Position numbers and translations under genes: made by a program. Positions 33,262-41,806 of a stretch of 64,000 bases of DNA are shown piece after piece. Numbering within the stretch: position 1 is the first letter of the stretch; each line of letters starts with the position of its first letter. The notes under the pieces are model-generated. The model was given only the letters and a program-made list of their open reading frames with translations, made no database searches and was not told where the DNA came from. This DNA comes from Oscillospiraceae bacterium (GTDB taxonomy: Bacteria; Bacillota; Clostridia; Oscillospirales; Ruminococcaceae), in NCBI GenBank assembly GCA_017466865.1, contig JAFTTI010000017.1, positions 21,085 to 85,084 on the forward strand. The letters run 5' to 3'.

Positions 33262-34494
33262 TTAGTTTCTTGAAAGTGAGGCAACGAAAAATCCGTCATC
33301 CCCACTACTATTTTTGATAACAGCGTTCACAAAATACCGGATATCGTCCATAGCGTGATCGTTTGTCTTTAAGGGGGTATCTCCGCCACTTTTTTCATCC
33401 CAGCAATAAAGATAAAATTCCTTTATCGCCGAAACACAAGAGGGAGAGAAGAAAATCTTTCCTTCTGAAAGAGCATTTGCGACCCTTCTTATTCCATTGA
33501 GAACGTTGTTATCGGCAGCCTTTACTTTAAATTCCCCGTGCCTTCTGATACACTCCATAAAACTTGCGGCAGAAGGGTCGACTATGATAAAATCAGGGCT
33601 TACTCCCATACAGAGTTTTTCGAGCGCGGCGTAATGCTCTTCGTCTGTTCTTTGTTGCCCCGTTTCTTTTGAGGCATAGTAGTATTCCCTTAGCCTGAAC
33701 CACTTTCCGTCACAAAGTCCCCAGAGTCCTATTGAGGTAGGATTTACTGTTCCGTAATCGGCTGAAACGACATATCTTTCACATTTTCCGTCGGGCTCTT
33801 TTATGTATTTTTCAGAGAACATAGGATAGATAAGCCCTGATGCCGTAACCCATTCACCAAGAACAAATCTTTTATAGAATGTTCCCGAATAGAGCGTTTC
33901 ATAGCGTTTTAAAACCCTTTGCGATAACGAGGGATTATCGGACATTTCAAAATGAAGATACAAAAGGTTTTTCTCTTTCGCTTTTTTGATCCATTCTCTG
34001 TAAAACCAGTGATAAGGCCCTTCGGGGTTACAGTTGAACCACATCTTTGAGTTTCTGAGCGAACATCTTGCAACAGCCTGTTCAACGAATGAGCGTGGCA
34101 TTAAAGCAACTTCATCGAAAAAAACTCCGCCTAAGGTCATCCCCTGAATAAGCGATGCCGAGCTTTCATCTTTTCCGCCGAAAAACCAGAATCGGTTTTT
34201 TCTTTCTCCTAAAAATACATCAAAATAGTTTTTCGAAACCTTTTCGTCAACTACCATTCCGACAGAGGAAATCTGCCCCTTTATCGCTGAAAGAACATTT
34301 CTTTTAACTGATGTTATCGTTTTTCCGCAAAGGGCAAAATCGGTGTTTTCAAAAGATGCCATCGCCCAACTGATAAACCCAAGCCCCATTGAAAGAGTTT
34401 TTCCGCTTCTTACAGCGCCGTCACAGATAATTCCGTCATAGCGTGAATTTTTCCACCATAAAAGAGCCTTCTGTTGTTTACGGGAAAATCTCAT
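33262..34494 (-). CDS. terL: Terminase large subunit (PBSX type)
   Basis: DNA-packaging motor of 410 residues. The ATPase half has Walker A GAVRSGKT (26-33) and Walker B GVFFDEVAL. The nuclease half retains the RNase-H-type acidic residues in VVSADYGTVNPTS, FIIVDPSAAS and AMDDIRYFV. All catalytic residues are present, so the enzyme looks functional. It resembles the XtmB/PBSX branch, whose best-known member packages random host DNA. It overlaps terS by four bases. Confidence 0.88.
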   Translation of the reverse strand: MRFSRKQQKALLWWKNSRYDGIICDGAVRSGKTLSMGLGFISWAMASFENTDFALCGKTITSVKRNVLSAIKGQISSVGMVVDEKVSKNYFDVFLGERKNRFWFFGGKDESSASLIQGMTLGGVFFDEVALMPRSFVEQAVARCSLRNSKMWFNCNPEGPYHWFYREWIKKAKEKNLLYLHFEMSDNPSLSQRVLKRYETLYSGTFYKRFVLGEWVTASGLIYPMFSEKYIKEPDGKCERYVVSADYGTVNPTSIGLWGLCDGKWFRLREYYYASKETGQQRTDEEHYAALEKLCMGVSPDFIIVDPSAASFMECIRRHGEFKVKAADNNVLNGIRRVANALSEGKIFFSPSCVSAIKEFYLYCWDEKSGGDTPLKTNDHAMDDIRYFVNAVIKNSSGDDGFFVASLSRN

Positions 34495-34988
34495 ATCTTA
34501 TCATCTTCATCCTCGTTTTCAGGACAGTAAGCCGAAGATAATGCAGAGATAAAACTTTCGGCCTTGTTTTTCTCGAAACCGTTTTTTTCGATTTCGTATA
34601 AAAGTTTCAACGCTTCAGTTTTGCTTATAAGTTTTATCTCTGTTCCTTTTCCGTCAACCTTTTTTATTTCAGAAACTGAAAAAAGGTCATAGGATTTAAG
34701 GCCGCTTCCGTCTGAAAAGATAGTCATAACAGCATCGTTGTTAGCCCCGAAAATAATCCTTCTGAGTGCGACTTTTATATCGTCTATCGTTCTTCCCGAT
34801 ATAAATTCACGCTGTTTTGTTATGAGTTTACGCGCAGGCGCTTTCGCTATGATTTCGCACCCTTTTTCAAATGCTTCATTGTGAGAAAATCCTGCTTTTT
34901 CTGCCGATAAAGAAATATCTCCCGTTTCGGCAAAATGATAGCAGAAGAGTTTTTCTTCTCTTTTAAGACCTATCTGCATCTTTACCAC
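34491..34988 (-). CDS. terS: Terminase small subunit
   Basis: 165 residues with an N-terminal helix-turn-helix (EKLFCYHFAETGDISLSAEKAG) that should recognise DNA, and an oligomerisation/C-terminal part of the XtmA type (ALRRIIFGANNDAV). First gene of the phage-like cassette. Only a weak promoter candidate lies upstream (TTGTCG-N17-TTTTAA on the minus strand near 35030-35060) and no operator is obvious. Confidence 0.8.
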   Translation of the reverse strand: MVKMQIGLKREEKLFCYHFAETGDISLSAEKAGFSHNEAFEKGCEIIAKAPARKLITKQREFISGRTIDDIKVALRRIIFGANNDAVMTIFSDGSGLKSYDLFSVSEIKKVDGKGTEIKLISKTEALKLLYEIEKNGFEKNKAESFISALSSAYCPENEDEDDKI

Positions 34989-35065
34989 TTTCCTTTCTTT
35001 ATGTGAAAAATATGTCGTCCTGAGGGCGTTTTTAAAACACCTCTCACTTAAAGCGACAAAACTAA

Positions 35066-35100
35066 AAAAAGTTGTACTGTGGCGTACAACTTTTTAAAAA
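35066..35100. terminator. Perfect inverted repeat, bidirectional terminator
   Basis: AAAAAGTTGTAC (35066-35077) and GTACAACTTTTT (35084-35095) are exact complements. It isolates the phage-like cassette from the nhaC side. Confidence 0.8.
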
Positions 35101-35164
35101 ATATTTTTTCACTTCTCTTTTTTGACCAAAAACAGAAAGCGGTTTTTATGCAATAAAAACAAAA

Positions 35165-35206
35165 AGCTCGATAACGAAGTTCTTCGTTACCGAGCTCATT
35201 TTTTAT
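35165..35206. terminator. nhaC terminator
   Basis: A 13-bp stem with one mismatch (35165-35178 with 35183-35196), T-runs on both sides. It lies just after the minus-strand nhaC stop. Its CGTTACCGAG arm resembles the hairpin at 26159-26197. Confidence 0.88.
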
Positions 35207-35219
35207 TTAAAATAGTATC

Positions 35220-36827
35220 TTATTTAGACTTGTTAAGACAGAACTTTACAAGACAGAGTGTTCCGACGATAAGACCTGCACCGATAACAAGACAGATAAC
35301 TGCATTCTGAACAAATCCTGCTATAAGGAAACATACAAAGCTGATAACAGCAACTGTTATTGCGTATGGAAGCTGTGTTGCAACATGATTTACATGTAAG
35401 CACTGTGCGCCTGCTGATGACATGATTGTTGTGTCGCTTATGGGTGAGCAGTGGTCGCCACAAACAGCACCTGCAAGACAAGCTGACATTCCTATAAAGA
35501 GAAGAGGATTTGAAACATCAAACATACTGCAGACTATGGGGATAAGGATACCGAATGTTCCCCATGATGTTCCTGTTGCGAAAGCGAGGAGAGTTGCAAC
35601 TATGAATATAACAGCGGGGAGGAATTTATCAAGGCTTCCTGCGTTGTTTACCATAAGTGCTTCAACGAATTCCTTTGAACCTAAAAGGTCGTTTGAGATG
35701 TTTTTAAGAGCGGTTGCCATAGTGAGAATAAGTATTGCGGGAACCATAGCAAAAAATCCCTTGGGGATACATTCCATAGCATCCTTGAATGTCATAAGTC
35801 CGCGACAGATAACATAGCCTATGAGAAGAACAAGAACGATAACAGCGCCCCATGCAAGACCTACTGTTGCGTCTGTGTTAGCGAAAGATTCGATGAAGTT
35901 TCCTTTGAGTGCGGGGTCATCACCGAAAAATCCTCCGACATAGATGAGTGCGAAAACGCTTACCGCGATAAGAACGATAACGGGAAGAATAAGGTCAATA
36001 ACCTTACCCTTGGGGTTGGGGTTGTCTGAAACTGCTTCAACTCTTTCTTCCGATGAGAAAAGGTCACCCTTTTCTACTGCATTTCTTTCGTGCTTGAGCA
36101 TAGGACCGTAATCAGCCTTCATTGCAACGAGCATAATGATGAAGAAGAGTGTTAAAAGTGAATAGAAGTTATAAGGAATAGCTCTTACAAAAAGTTCGAT
36201 GCCTGACATTCCTGTGCCGTCTGCATAACTTGAAACAGCCGCTGCCCATGAACTTATGGGAGCTATCATACAAATAGGTGCCGCAGTAGCGTCGATAATG
36301 TATGAAAGTTTTGATCTTGAAACCTTGTGTGCATCACAGACGGGGAGCATAACCGAACCTACTGTAAGGCAGTTGAAGTAGTCATCTATAAAGATAAGAA
36401 CACCGAGTGCCATAGTAGCAAGCTGTGCGCCGACTCTTGTTTTAATATGGGTTGAAGCCCATCTTCCGAAAGCGGCACTTCCGCCTGATTTGTTTACAAG
36501 TGCTACAACGATTCCTAAAATAACAAGGAATATGAAAATTCCCGACTGTCCCGAAACGGCATTTATAAATCCGTCAGAAACTATGTGGTCAACCGCTGTT
36601 GTGAATGAGCCGCCGCAGGCAAAAATTCCGCCTACAACGATACCTGTGAAGAGTGAGGAATAAACTTCTTTTGTGATGAGGGCGAGAACGATTGCGACAA
36701 CGGGCGGAAATAATGCCCAGAATGTAGCAAATGTGTTATCGTTTCCGATTGAAACGATTATTGCTGTTACTATTGATGCAGCAGCAACTATGAGCGCGAT
36801 GATGTTTTTTAACTTTTTCTTGTCCAT
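35220..36827 (-). CDS. nhaC: NhaC-family sodium/proton antiporter
   Basis: A 535-residue ion antiporter of the NhaC superfamily with about 12 membrane spans. It exports Na+ (or exchanges organic acids or amines in some branches) using proton uptake. Conserved features include IFIDDYFNCLTVG, APICMIAPISSWAA, GTSWGTFGILIPI and CGDHCSPISDTTIMSSAGA. AAGGAG lies eight bases before the ATG at 36827; an ATG at 36848 is too far upstream of that site. Own promoter and terminator, so monocistronic. Confidence 0.9.
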   Translation of the reverse strand: MDKKKLKNIIALIVAAASIVTAIIVSIGNDNTFATFWALFPPVVAIVLALITKEVYSSLFTGIVVGGIFACGGSFTTAVDHIVSDGFINAVSGQSGIFIFLVILGIVVALVNKSGGSAAFGRWASTHIKTRVGAQLATMALGVLIFIDDYFNCLTVGSVMLPVCDAHKVSRSKLSYIIDATAAPICMIAPISSWAAAVSSYADGTGMSGIELFVRAIPYNFYSLLTLFFIIMLVAMKADYGPMLKHERNAVEKGDLFSSEERVEAVSDNPNPKGKVIDLILPVIVLIAVSVFALIYVGGFFGDDPALKGNFIESFANTDATVGLAWGAVIVLVLLIGYVICRGLMTFKDAMECIPKGFFAMVPAILILTMATALKNISNDLLGSKEFVEALMVNNAGSLDKFLPAVIFIVATLLAFATGTSWGTFGILIPIVCSMFDVSNPLLFIGMSACLAGAVCGDHCSPISDTTIMSSAGAQCLHVNHVATQLPYAITVAVISFVCFLIAGFVQNAVICLVIGAGLIVGTLCLVKFCLNKSK

Positions 36828-36858
36828 AGGAAAAACTCCTTTTATCATAATTAAATAT

Positions 36859-36888
36859 AGTATATCCTCTGTTGTCGAAAGATGTCAA
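36859..36888 (-). promoter_or_regulatory. Sigma-A promoter for nhaC
   Basis: Minus strand TTGACA (36888-36883) and TATACT (36864-36859), 18-base spacer. Confidence 0.75.
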
Positions 36889-36932
36889 GGATAATTATAA
36901 TTTTAACAATTTTCAGGAGATTTTCTATTTTC

Positions 36933-36962
36933 TTGACAAAGTTTTACGCTCTGTTTTATAAT
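36933..36962 (+). promoter_or_regulatory. Sigma-A promoter for the GNAT-oxidoreductase-phosphatase operon
   Basis: TTGACA (36933-36938) and TATAAT (36957-36962), 18-base spacer; divergent from the nhaC promoter. Confidence 0.8.
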
Positions 36963-36994
36963 AAATATATAGTAAATTTTAAGAGGAATTTTTT

Positions 36995-37576
36995 ATGGCT
37001 ATTAAACTTGTTTCCTGCGTTGGCAATAAAGACCTTTGCAGGAAGTTTAAAAAACTTTATATAAAATCTTTTCCCGCAGAAGAAAGAGCACCCTATCTTC
37101 TTCTTTTAAACAGAGCGAAAAAGGGAAAGGCGGATATGTTCTGCGCTATGGATGGCGATGAATTTATGGGGATATTATATATGCTTTCTGATGACAAAAT
37201 CGCATATATTTTCTATCTTGCCGTAAACGAAGAAAAAAGAGGGAAAGGTATAGGCGGAGAAATCCTTTCTGCGATGAAGGATTATTACAAAGGAAAGAGA
37301 ATTTTTTTAGCGAGAGAAAGAATAGAAAAAAACTCGCCTAATTTCAGTGAACGCATAAAAAGACGAGACTTTTATATAAGAAACGGCTTTATAGACTATC
37401 CCGACCGCTTCATAAGAGAGGGCATAGTAGTCTATGCTTTTATGGGAATAGGCGGTGCGGTTTCTGCAAAAGAATACGATATCTTAATTAAAAACTGGAT
37501 AGGAAAGTTTTTAACAAGAACAGTCCGCCTTGAGATTATCGAAAAAAATACGGAGGAATACAATGAAGATATATGA
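36995..37576 (+). CDS. GNAT-family N-acetyltransferase
   Basis: A 193-residue acetyltransferase. The acetyl-CoA loop reads VNEEKRGKGIGGEIL, preceded by the AYIFYLAV strand. The substrate is unknown. The C-terminal 40 residues extend beyond a minimal GNAT fold. GAGGAA precedes the ATG; its 3' end overlaps the next gene by 14 bases, so translation is coupled. Confidence 0.88.
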   Translation: MAIKLVSCVGNKDLCRKFKKLYIKSFPAEERAPYLLLLNRAKKGKADMFCAMDGDEFMGILYMLSDDKIAYIFYLAVNEEKRGKGIGGEILSAMKDYYKGKRIFLARERIEKNSPNFSERIKRRDFYIRNGFIDYPDRFIREGIVVYAFMGIGGAVSAKEYDILIKNWIGKFLTRTVRLEIIEKNTEEYNEDI

Positions 37577-38624
37577 TGTTGCCGTTGTAGGAGGAGGGCC
37601 TGCGGGTTCTTTGTTCGCAAAATGTCTTTCCGATAAATTTTCTGTTGCTTTAATAGATAAGAAAAGCGATAGCGAAAATTCTTTTAAAAAACCCTGCGGG
37701 GGACTTTTAGCACCCGAGGGACAGAAAGCGTTATCGAAACTTGGAATGAATCTTCCGAAAAGCGTTCTTGTTGACCCACAGATTTTCTCTGTTAAAACAA
37801 TAGACCTTGATAACGATATAATAAGACATTATCAGAGAATGTATATCAACTGCGACCGTCATAAATTCGACCGTTGGCTTTTTTCTTCAGTAGGGGAGAA
37901 TGTCGACAAAAAAGAGGGAACAGTAACAAAAATCGAAGAAACAGAAAACGGCTTCACCCTCACATATTCTAAAGACGGAAACGAAGAAACGATAACTGCG
38001 AAATACCTTGTCGGTGCTGACGGAGCGAAATCTTCTGTAAGAAAATTTTTAAACCCCAGATTCAAGTGCAGAAAATATATCTCGATTCAGCAATGGTTTT
38101 ATGATAAAAACCCGAAGCCATTTTATTCCTGCATATTCGACAGCAAGAATACCGACTGTTATTCCTGGTCTATCTCAAAAGACGGCTACTTCATTTTTGG
38201 AGGGGCATACCCCGTAGAAAACGGTAGAGAGGCATTTGATAATCAGAAGAAAAAACTCACAGAAAAAGGTTTTGTTTTCGGCGAACCTGTAAAGACCGAA
38301 GGTTGCCTTGTTTTAAGACCGCAAAATTCCCGACAGTTCTTTATGGGCAAAGGAAATGCTTTTTTAATCGGCGAAGCAGCAGGACTTATAAGCCCGAGTT
38401 CGTTAGAAGGAATAAGCAGTGCAATAATAAGCGGAATGGCTTTAGCAGAGGCTTTTTCTGAGGGAAAGAACATCCTTAAAATCTATAAGAGAAAAACATC
38501 GAACTTAAGAAGAAAACTGATTTTCAAAAACCTCAAGGTTCCGTTTATGTATAATAAATTCATAAGATTTTTCGTTATGAAATCAGGGCTTTTAACGATT
38601 GAGGTAAATGAGGATAAGGTGTGA
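37563..38624 (+). CDS. FAD-dependent oxidoreductase, geranylgeranyl-reductase-like
   Basis: A 353-residue flavoprotein. It has an N-terminal Rossmann motif VAVVGGGPAGSLFA, a CGGLL segment near residue 45 as in the geranylgeranyl reductase group, the second FAD motif GADGAKSSVR, and the third motif FLIGEAAGLISPSSLEGI. Family members reduce isoprenoid double bonds or hydroxylate aromatics; the substrate here cannot be told. The start at 37563 is preceded by GGAGGAA. Gene order with GNAT and a low-molecular-weight phosphatase gives no clear pathway. Confidence 0.85.
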   Translation: MKIYDVAVVGGGPAGSLFAKCLSDKFSVALIDKKSDSENSFKKPCGGLLAPEGQKALSKLGMNLPKSVLVDPQIFSVKTIDLDNDIIRHYQRMYINCDRHKFDRWLFSSVGENVDKKEGTVTKIEETENGFTLTYSKDGNEETITAKYLVGADGAKSSVRKFLNPRFKCRKYISIQQWFYDKNPKPFYSCIFDSKNTDCYSWSISKDGYFIFGGAYPVENGREAFDNQKKKLTEKGFVFGEPVKTEGCLVLRPQNSRQFFMGKGNAFLIGEAAGLISPSSLEGISSAIISGMALAEAFSEGKNILKIYKRKTSNLRRKLIFKNLKVPFMYNKFIRFFVMKSGLLTIEVNEDKV

Positions 38625-38628
38625 TAAA

Positions 38629-39102
38629 ATGCTTAAAATAATGTTCGTCTGCCACGGCAATATATGCCGTTCGCCTATGGCGGAAGCGATTTTTTCGGAT
38701 ATGATAAAGAAGGAAGGGCTTGAAGATAAAATCTCTGTAAATTCCTCTGCGACAAGCAGTGAAGAAATTTACAGAGGTATAGGAAACCCCATCTATCCAC
38801 CCGCACTCGCTGAACTCAAAAAACATAAAATCCCTACATACGACCATCATGCAACAAAACTTATGAAATCAGATTATGATGATTATGATTTCTTTTTAGG
38901 GATGGATTCTGCCAATATCCGCAATATGAATTTTATCTTCGGCGGAGATGAAGATGAAAAAATCCATAAACTTTTATCTTTCACAGACCTTAAAAAAGAA
39001 GATGTTTCAGACCCTTGGTACAGCGGGGATTTTACAACCGCATATAACGACATCTATGAGGGGTGCAAGTGCTTTTTAGAATATATCAAAGAAAAAATAT
39101 AA
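38629..39102 (+). CDS. Low-molecular-weight protein-tyrosine phosphatase
   Basis: A 157-residue phosphatase. The P-loop VCHGNICRSP holds nucleophile C8 and R14, and DPWYSGDF contains the general acid. The family dephosphorylates tyrosine kinases that control capsule or exopolysaccharide, or arginine-phosphate proteins. The start at 38629 has AAGGTG seven bases upstream. Third gene of the operon. Confidence 0.92.
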   Translation: MLKIMFVCHGNICRSPMAEAIFSDMIKKEGLEDKISVNSSATSSEEIYRGIGNPIYPPALAELKKHKIPTYDHHATKLMKSDYDDYDFFLGMDSANIRNMNFIFGGDEDEKIHKLLSFTDLKKEDVSDPWYSGDFTTAYNDIYEGCKCFLEYIKEKI

Positions 39103-39137
39103 CAAAATAAATTCTGTATATTTGTTTAGTTTGGTTG

Positions 39138-39166
39138 TTGAAATTTTTTCTTGTATGTGGTATATT
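39138..39166 (+). promoter_or_regulatory. Promoter for the small secreted protein
   Basis: TTGAAA (39138-39143) and TATATT (39161-39166), 17-base spacer. Confidence 0.65.
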
Positions 39167-39200
39167 ATGTAAAATATTTATCTGATACGGAGGAATTTTT

Positions 39201-39539
39201 ATGAAAAAGATACTTGCTATAATGCTTTCTCTGACAGCAGCAGTTTCTCTTGCGATGATTTCTGTTTCGGCAGAAGCGCTTGAAGTTGTTGAAGGCGCTT
39301 TACCACCTATCGACCCTTCACAGACTTATGAAGAAATCATCATCCCCGAAGAAACAACCTCCGTTGTTACAACAACTGTTCAGACAGCAAAACCCGCAGT
39401 TACAACAGCGGCAACAAAAAAACCCGCAACAAAGCCTGTTTCAAAACCAACTCTTACTCAGAAAGAGGTAAAGCAGATTGCAGAAACATCATTTGTTCCT
39501 ACATCAATAGCGCTCAACATTCTCAATCTTATAAAGTAA
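39201..39539 (+). CDS. Small secreted Thr/Pro/Lys-rich protein
   Basis: 112 residues with a clear signal peptide (MKKILAIMLSLTAAVSLAM, cleavage likely after VSA at residue 24). A low-complexity Thr/Ala/Pro/Lys stretch (about 50-85) follows, then a short hydrophobic end (SIALNILNLIK). It has no known domain. The low-complexity part could be glycosylated or wall-associated. Own promoter and terminator. Function unknown. Confidence 0.8.
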   Translation: MKKILAIMLSLTAAVSLAMISVSAEALEVVEGALPPIDPSQTYEEIIIPEETTSVVTTTVQTAKPAVTTAATKKPATKPVSKPTLTQKEVKQIAETSFVPTSIALNILNLIK

Positions 39540-39546
39540 AAAAATT

Positions 39547-39582
39547 CCCCGACCTGATTTTCAAGGTCGGGGATGTTTTTTA
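39547..39582. terminator. Bidirectional terminator
   Basis: CCCCGACCT (39547-39555) pairs with AGGTCGGGG (39564-39572), with A and T runs on either side, between two convergent genes. Confidence 0.9.
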
Positions 39583-39777
39583 TTCATTCGTTATTTCACA
39601 GTTCTTTATAGCGAAATCAAGCATCATATTTATAAGCTCGTTTCTCGAACGGTTTGTCTTTTCAGAAATAGCATCAAGTTCAGAAACGGTTGAGTCTTTG
39701 ACACGGATAGAAAAAACTTTATAACCGTCTTCGCCTTTTATGTTGTTTCGTTTGGAAATAGTTAGTTTTTCTGCCAT
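39580..39777 (-). CDS. Ribbon-helix-helix (CopG-like) regulator
   Basis: 65 residues with a beta-strand YKVFSIRV followed by two helices (STVSELDAISEKTN and SRNELINMMLDFAI), the ribbon-helix-helix DNA-binding pattern. GGAGGCGG lies before the ATG at 39777. No toxin gene is adjacent. It may regulate itself or the divergent surface-protein gene, whose promoter region carries paired GTATGTTA repeats. Confidence 0.82.
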   Translation of the reverse strand: MAEKLTISKRNNIKGEDGYKVFSIRVKDSTVSELDAISEKTNRSRNELINMMLDFAIKNCEITNE

Positions 39778-39835
39778 AAAACCGCCTCCTATACATGATA
39801 TATACAATTATTTTCTGTTTATATTTTAATTATAC

Positions 39836-39886
39836 TTGACAATTATGATATTTATATGTTATAGTGTATGTTACAAGGTATGTTAT
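39836..39886 (+). promoter_or_regulatory. Promoter and candidate RHH operator before the surface protein
   Basis: TTGACA (39836-39841) and TATAGT (39860-39865), 18-base spacer, overlapped or followed by direct repeats GTATGTTA at 39867 and 39879. It would give a leader of about 200 bases for the gene at 40070. The rest of 39778-40069 holds a GTGCAAATTGCAC palindrome (39899-39911), a CAAAG/CTTTG hairpin and no gene. Confidence 0.5.
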
Positions 39887-40069
39887 ATACAAAAAATAGT
39901 GCAAATTGCACAAAAAAGATGATAAAGAATAGGGATAATCACAAAGTGGCTTTGCCAATTTATGCATTAAGTTTGTCATTTTTGCAAAACTGTTGAATTT
40001 GTGCATTTTTCTATGTAACATAAAAATTGCATTATCAGAGCAAAAAATTATGAAAAGGAGTTAAAGATT

Positions 40070-41743
40070 ATGCAAAAGAAAAAAATTTTTGCGATGTTAC
40101 TTTCAGCAATGATAGTAATGTCAGCAACAGCCGTTTCTGTTTCGGCTGAATGTGATGGTGAAAATCATGAGTATGCAGACGCAACATGCACAGCAGCCCA
40201 GACATGTTCTTGCGGAGCAACACTAGGCGAACCTCTCGGTCATACAGAATTAGTAGTAAAAGAAGCAGCAGTAGCAGCTACTTGTACAGCAACTGGTAAA
40301 ACTGCAGTTATGGGTTGCTCAAGATGTGACTATACTGAAGGCGGAGAAACAATCCCCGCAACAGGACACACAGAAGTACCTATTCAGGAAGCTGTAACTG
40401 CAACATGTACAACAGATGGTAGCACAGCAGGTGTAAAGTGCTCAGTATGTGATGAAGTAATCACAGCAATAGAAACAATCCCCGCAACAGGCCACTCATT
40501 CGCTTACACAAAGAACGCAGATGACAGCACACATGCAAAGAACTGCTCAAAGTGTGACAGTGAAGACAATGCAAACGAAGCTTGCACAGACAAGGGAGAC
40601 GGCACATGTGTATGTGGAAGAACAATGGCTTCACAGGAAGAACCTGGCGAAGAAAAAACTGCAATTACAGAAGTAAATCTTCGTATGGGTGGTTTTGAAG
40701 TAGGTGGAACATTACCTACTGTTGGAGCTGAAGAAGCTAATGTAAATTATACAATTGATCAAAAATGGTTCAAAAACGGAAAAGAAGTTTCAGACCTTGC
40801 TACTATAGAAGCTGATAAGTATACATGTCAGATTACACTTACAGCTAAAGAAGGTTACACATTCAAGGGACTTACAATAGCTACTTTCCCCGGATTTACA
40901 AAACAGCCCACACAGCCTCTTACAGTATCAGAAGATGGTTCAGAGGCAACAACATCTGTTACTATCGATAAGTCAGATAAGAAGGAAGAATCAGGCTCAG
41001 GCTCAACAGGCGGTTCATCATCTTCATCAACAACAAATCCTTCAGTAAACGCTGACGCTGAAGCAGACAAGATCAAGGGTGCTGAAGCAGGTCAGAAGGT
41101 TGAAGTTAAGATTGATGGCAACACAGTTCCCGCAGCTTATGTTCAGGCAGCACTTTCAAGCAAGGCAACAGTAGTTGTTGACTATGGCACATACGCTTGG
41201 GAAATTTCAGATGTAAAGCAGGTTAAGGCAGTTGACCTTTCAATCAATACAAGCGCAAGATACCTCGTTGAACAGGGCGCTCTCAAGGGCCTCAAGGGTG
41301 ATAACTCAAATGTTATCGACATCGCTCACGATGGCAACCTCGGATTCAAGGGAACACTCAAGTACAATGTAAGAAAAGCAAACGCTGGTAAGTTTGTAAA
41401 TCTTTACTACTACAACCCAAAGACAAAGAAGCTTGAACTTCAGGGAAGCACAAAGATCGGTGCTGACGGAAACGTATTCCTTCCTTTCACACATTGCTCA
41501 ACTTATGTTCTCAACATCACAGCAACACCTGCATCAAACGAACTCTTTGAAGATTTCTCAGCAGGCGAATCAGCTACAGTTGTTGAAGATACACTCCCTG
41601 CAGCAACAAACGCTCCCGCAGCAACAGAAGCTCCTGCAACAACAGATGCAGCAGCAAACCCCGAAACAGGAAACTCAGCAGCAGCACTTATGGCTATCCC
41701 TATGGCAATCGCTGCAGCAGCTATCATTTCAAAGAAGAGATAA
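40070..41743 (+). CDS. Secreted surface protein with Cys-rich repeats and NPETG sorting-like end
   Basis: 557 residues. The signal peptide (cleavage near residue 26, after VSVSA) is followed by repeats with paired cysteines and ATGH/CSVCDE-type units (about 27-195) common in surface proteins of gut Bacillota. A beta-sandwich-like region, a Ser/Gly linker (about 300-320) and a second beta domain follow. The end is NPETG (from about residue 530), a hydrophobic stretch and KKR, which looks like a sortase sorting signal with N in place of the usual L. It is probably wall-anchored, but no sortase gene is in the window. GAAAAGGAG precedes the ATG. Confidence 0.82.
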   Translation: MQKKKIFAMLLSAMIVMSATAVSVSAECDGENHEYADATCTAAQTCSCGATLGEPLGHTELVVKEAAVAATCTATGKTAVMGCSRCDYTEGGETIPATGHTEVPIQEAVTATCTTDGSTAGVKCSVCDEVITAIETIPATGHSFAYTKNADDSTHAKNCSKCDSEDNANEACTDKGDGTCVCGRTMASQEEPGEEKTAITEVNLRMGGFEVGGTLPTVGAEEANVNYTIDQKWFKNGKEVSDLATIEADKYTCQITLTAKEGYTFKGLTIATFPGFTKQPTQPLTVSEDGSEATTSVTIDKSDKKEESGSGSTGGSSSSSTTNPSVNADAEADKIKGAEAGQKVEVKIDGNTVPAAYVQAALSSKATVVVDYGTYAWEISDVKQVKAVDLSINTSARYLVEQGALKGLKGDNSNVIDIAHDGNLGFKGTLKYNVRKANAGKFVNLYYYNPKTKKLELQGSTKIGADGNVFLPFTHCSTYVLNITATPASNELFEDFSAGESATVVEDTLPAATNAPAATEAPATTDAAANPETGNSAAALMAIPMAIAAAAIISKKR

Positions 41744-41766
41744 AATGATAATTTTCCATAAATAAT

Positions 41767-41806
41767 AAATACCCGACTGCTTAAAAAAGTGGTCGGGTAT
41801 TTCTAT
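41767..41806 (+). terminator. Terminator of the surface protein gene
   Basis: AAATACCCGAC pairs with GTCGGGTATTT (41792-41802), followed by a T-rich tail. Confidence 0.85.

Larger units (their letters stand above)
28312..34988 (-). mobile_element. Compact phage-like packaging and capsid cassette
   Basis: Eight tightly packed minus-strand genes in the order terS, terL, portal, major capsid, prohead protease, putative connector, tail component, tail hub. All frames are open. Integrase, repressor, replication, tape measure, sheath, fibre, holin and endolysin genes are absent, and host-type genes adjoin both ends. Either it is a prophage remnant kept by selection, a domesticated particle (GTA-like), or a satellite. 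No att repeats were recognised at its ends. Confidence 0.75.

Noticed and set aside
39201-39539. Small secreted protein as a peptide pheromone or bacteriocin
   Set aside because: It has a normal signal peptide but no double-glycine leader, no cysteine/serine-rich core and no processing or transport gene nearby.
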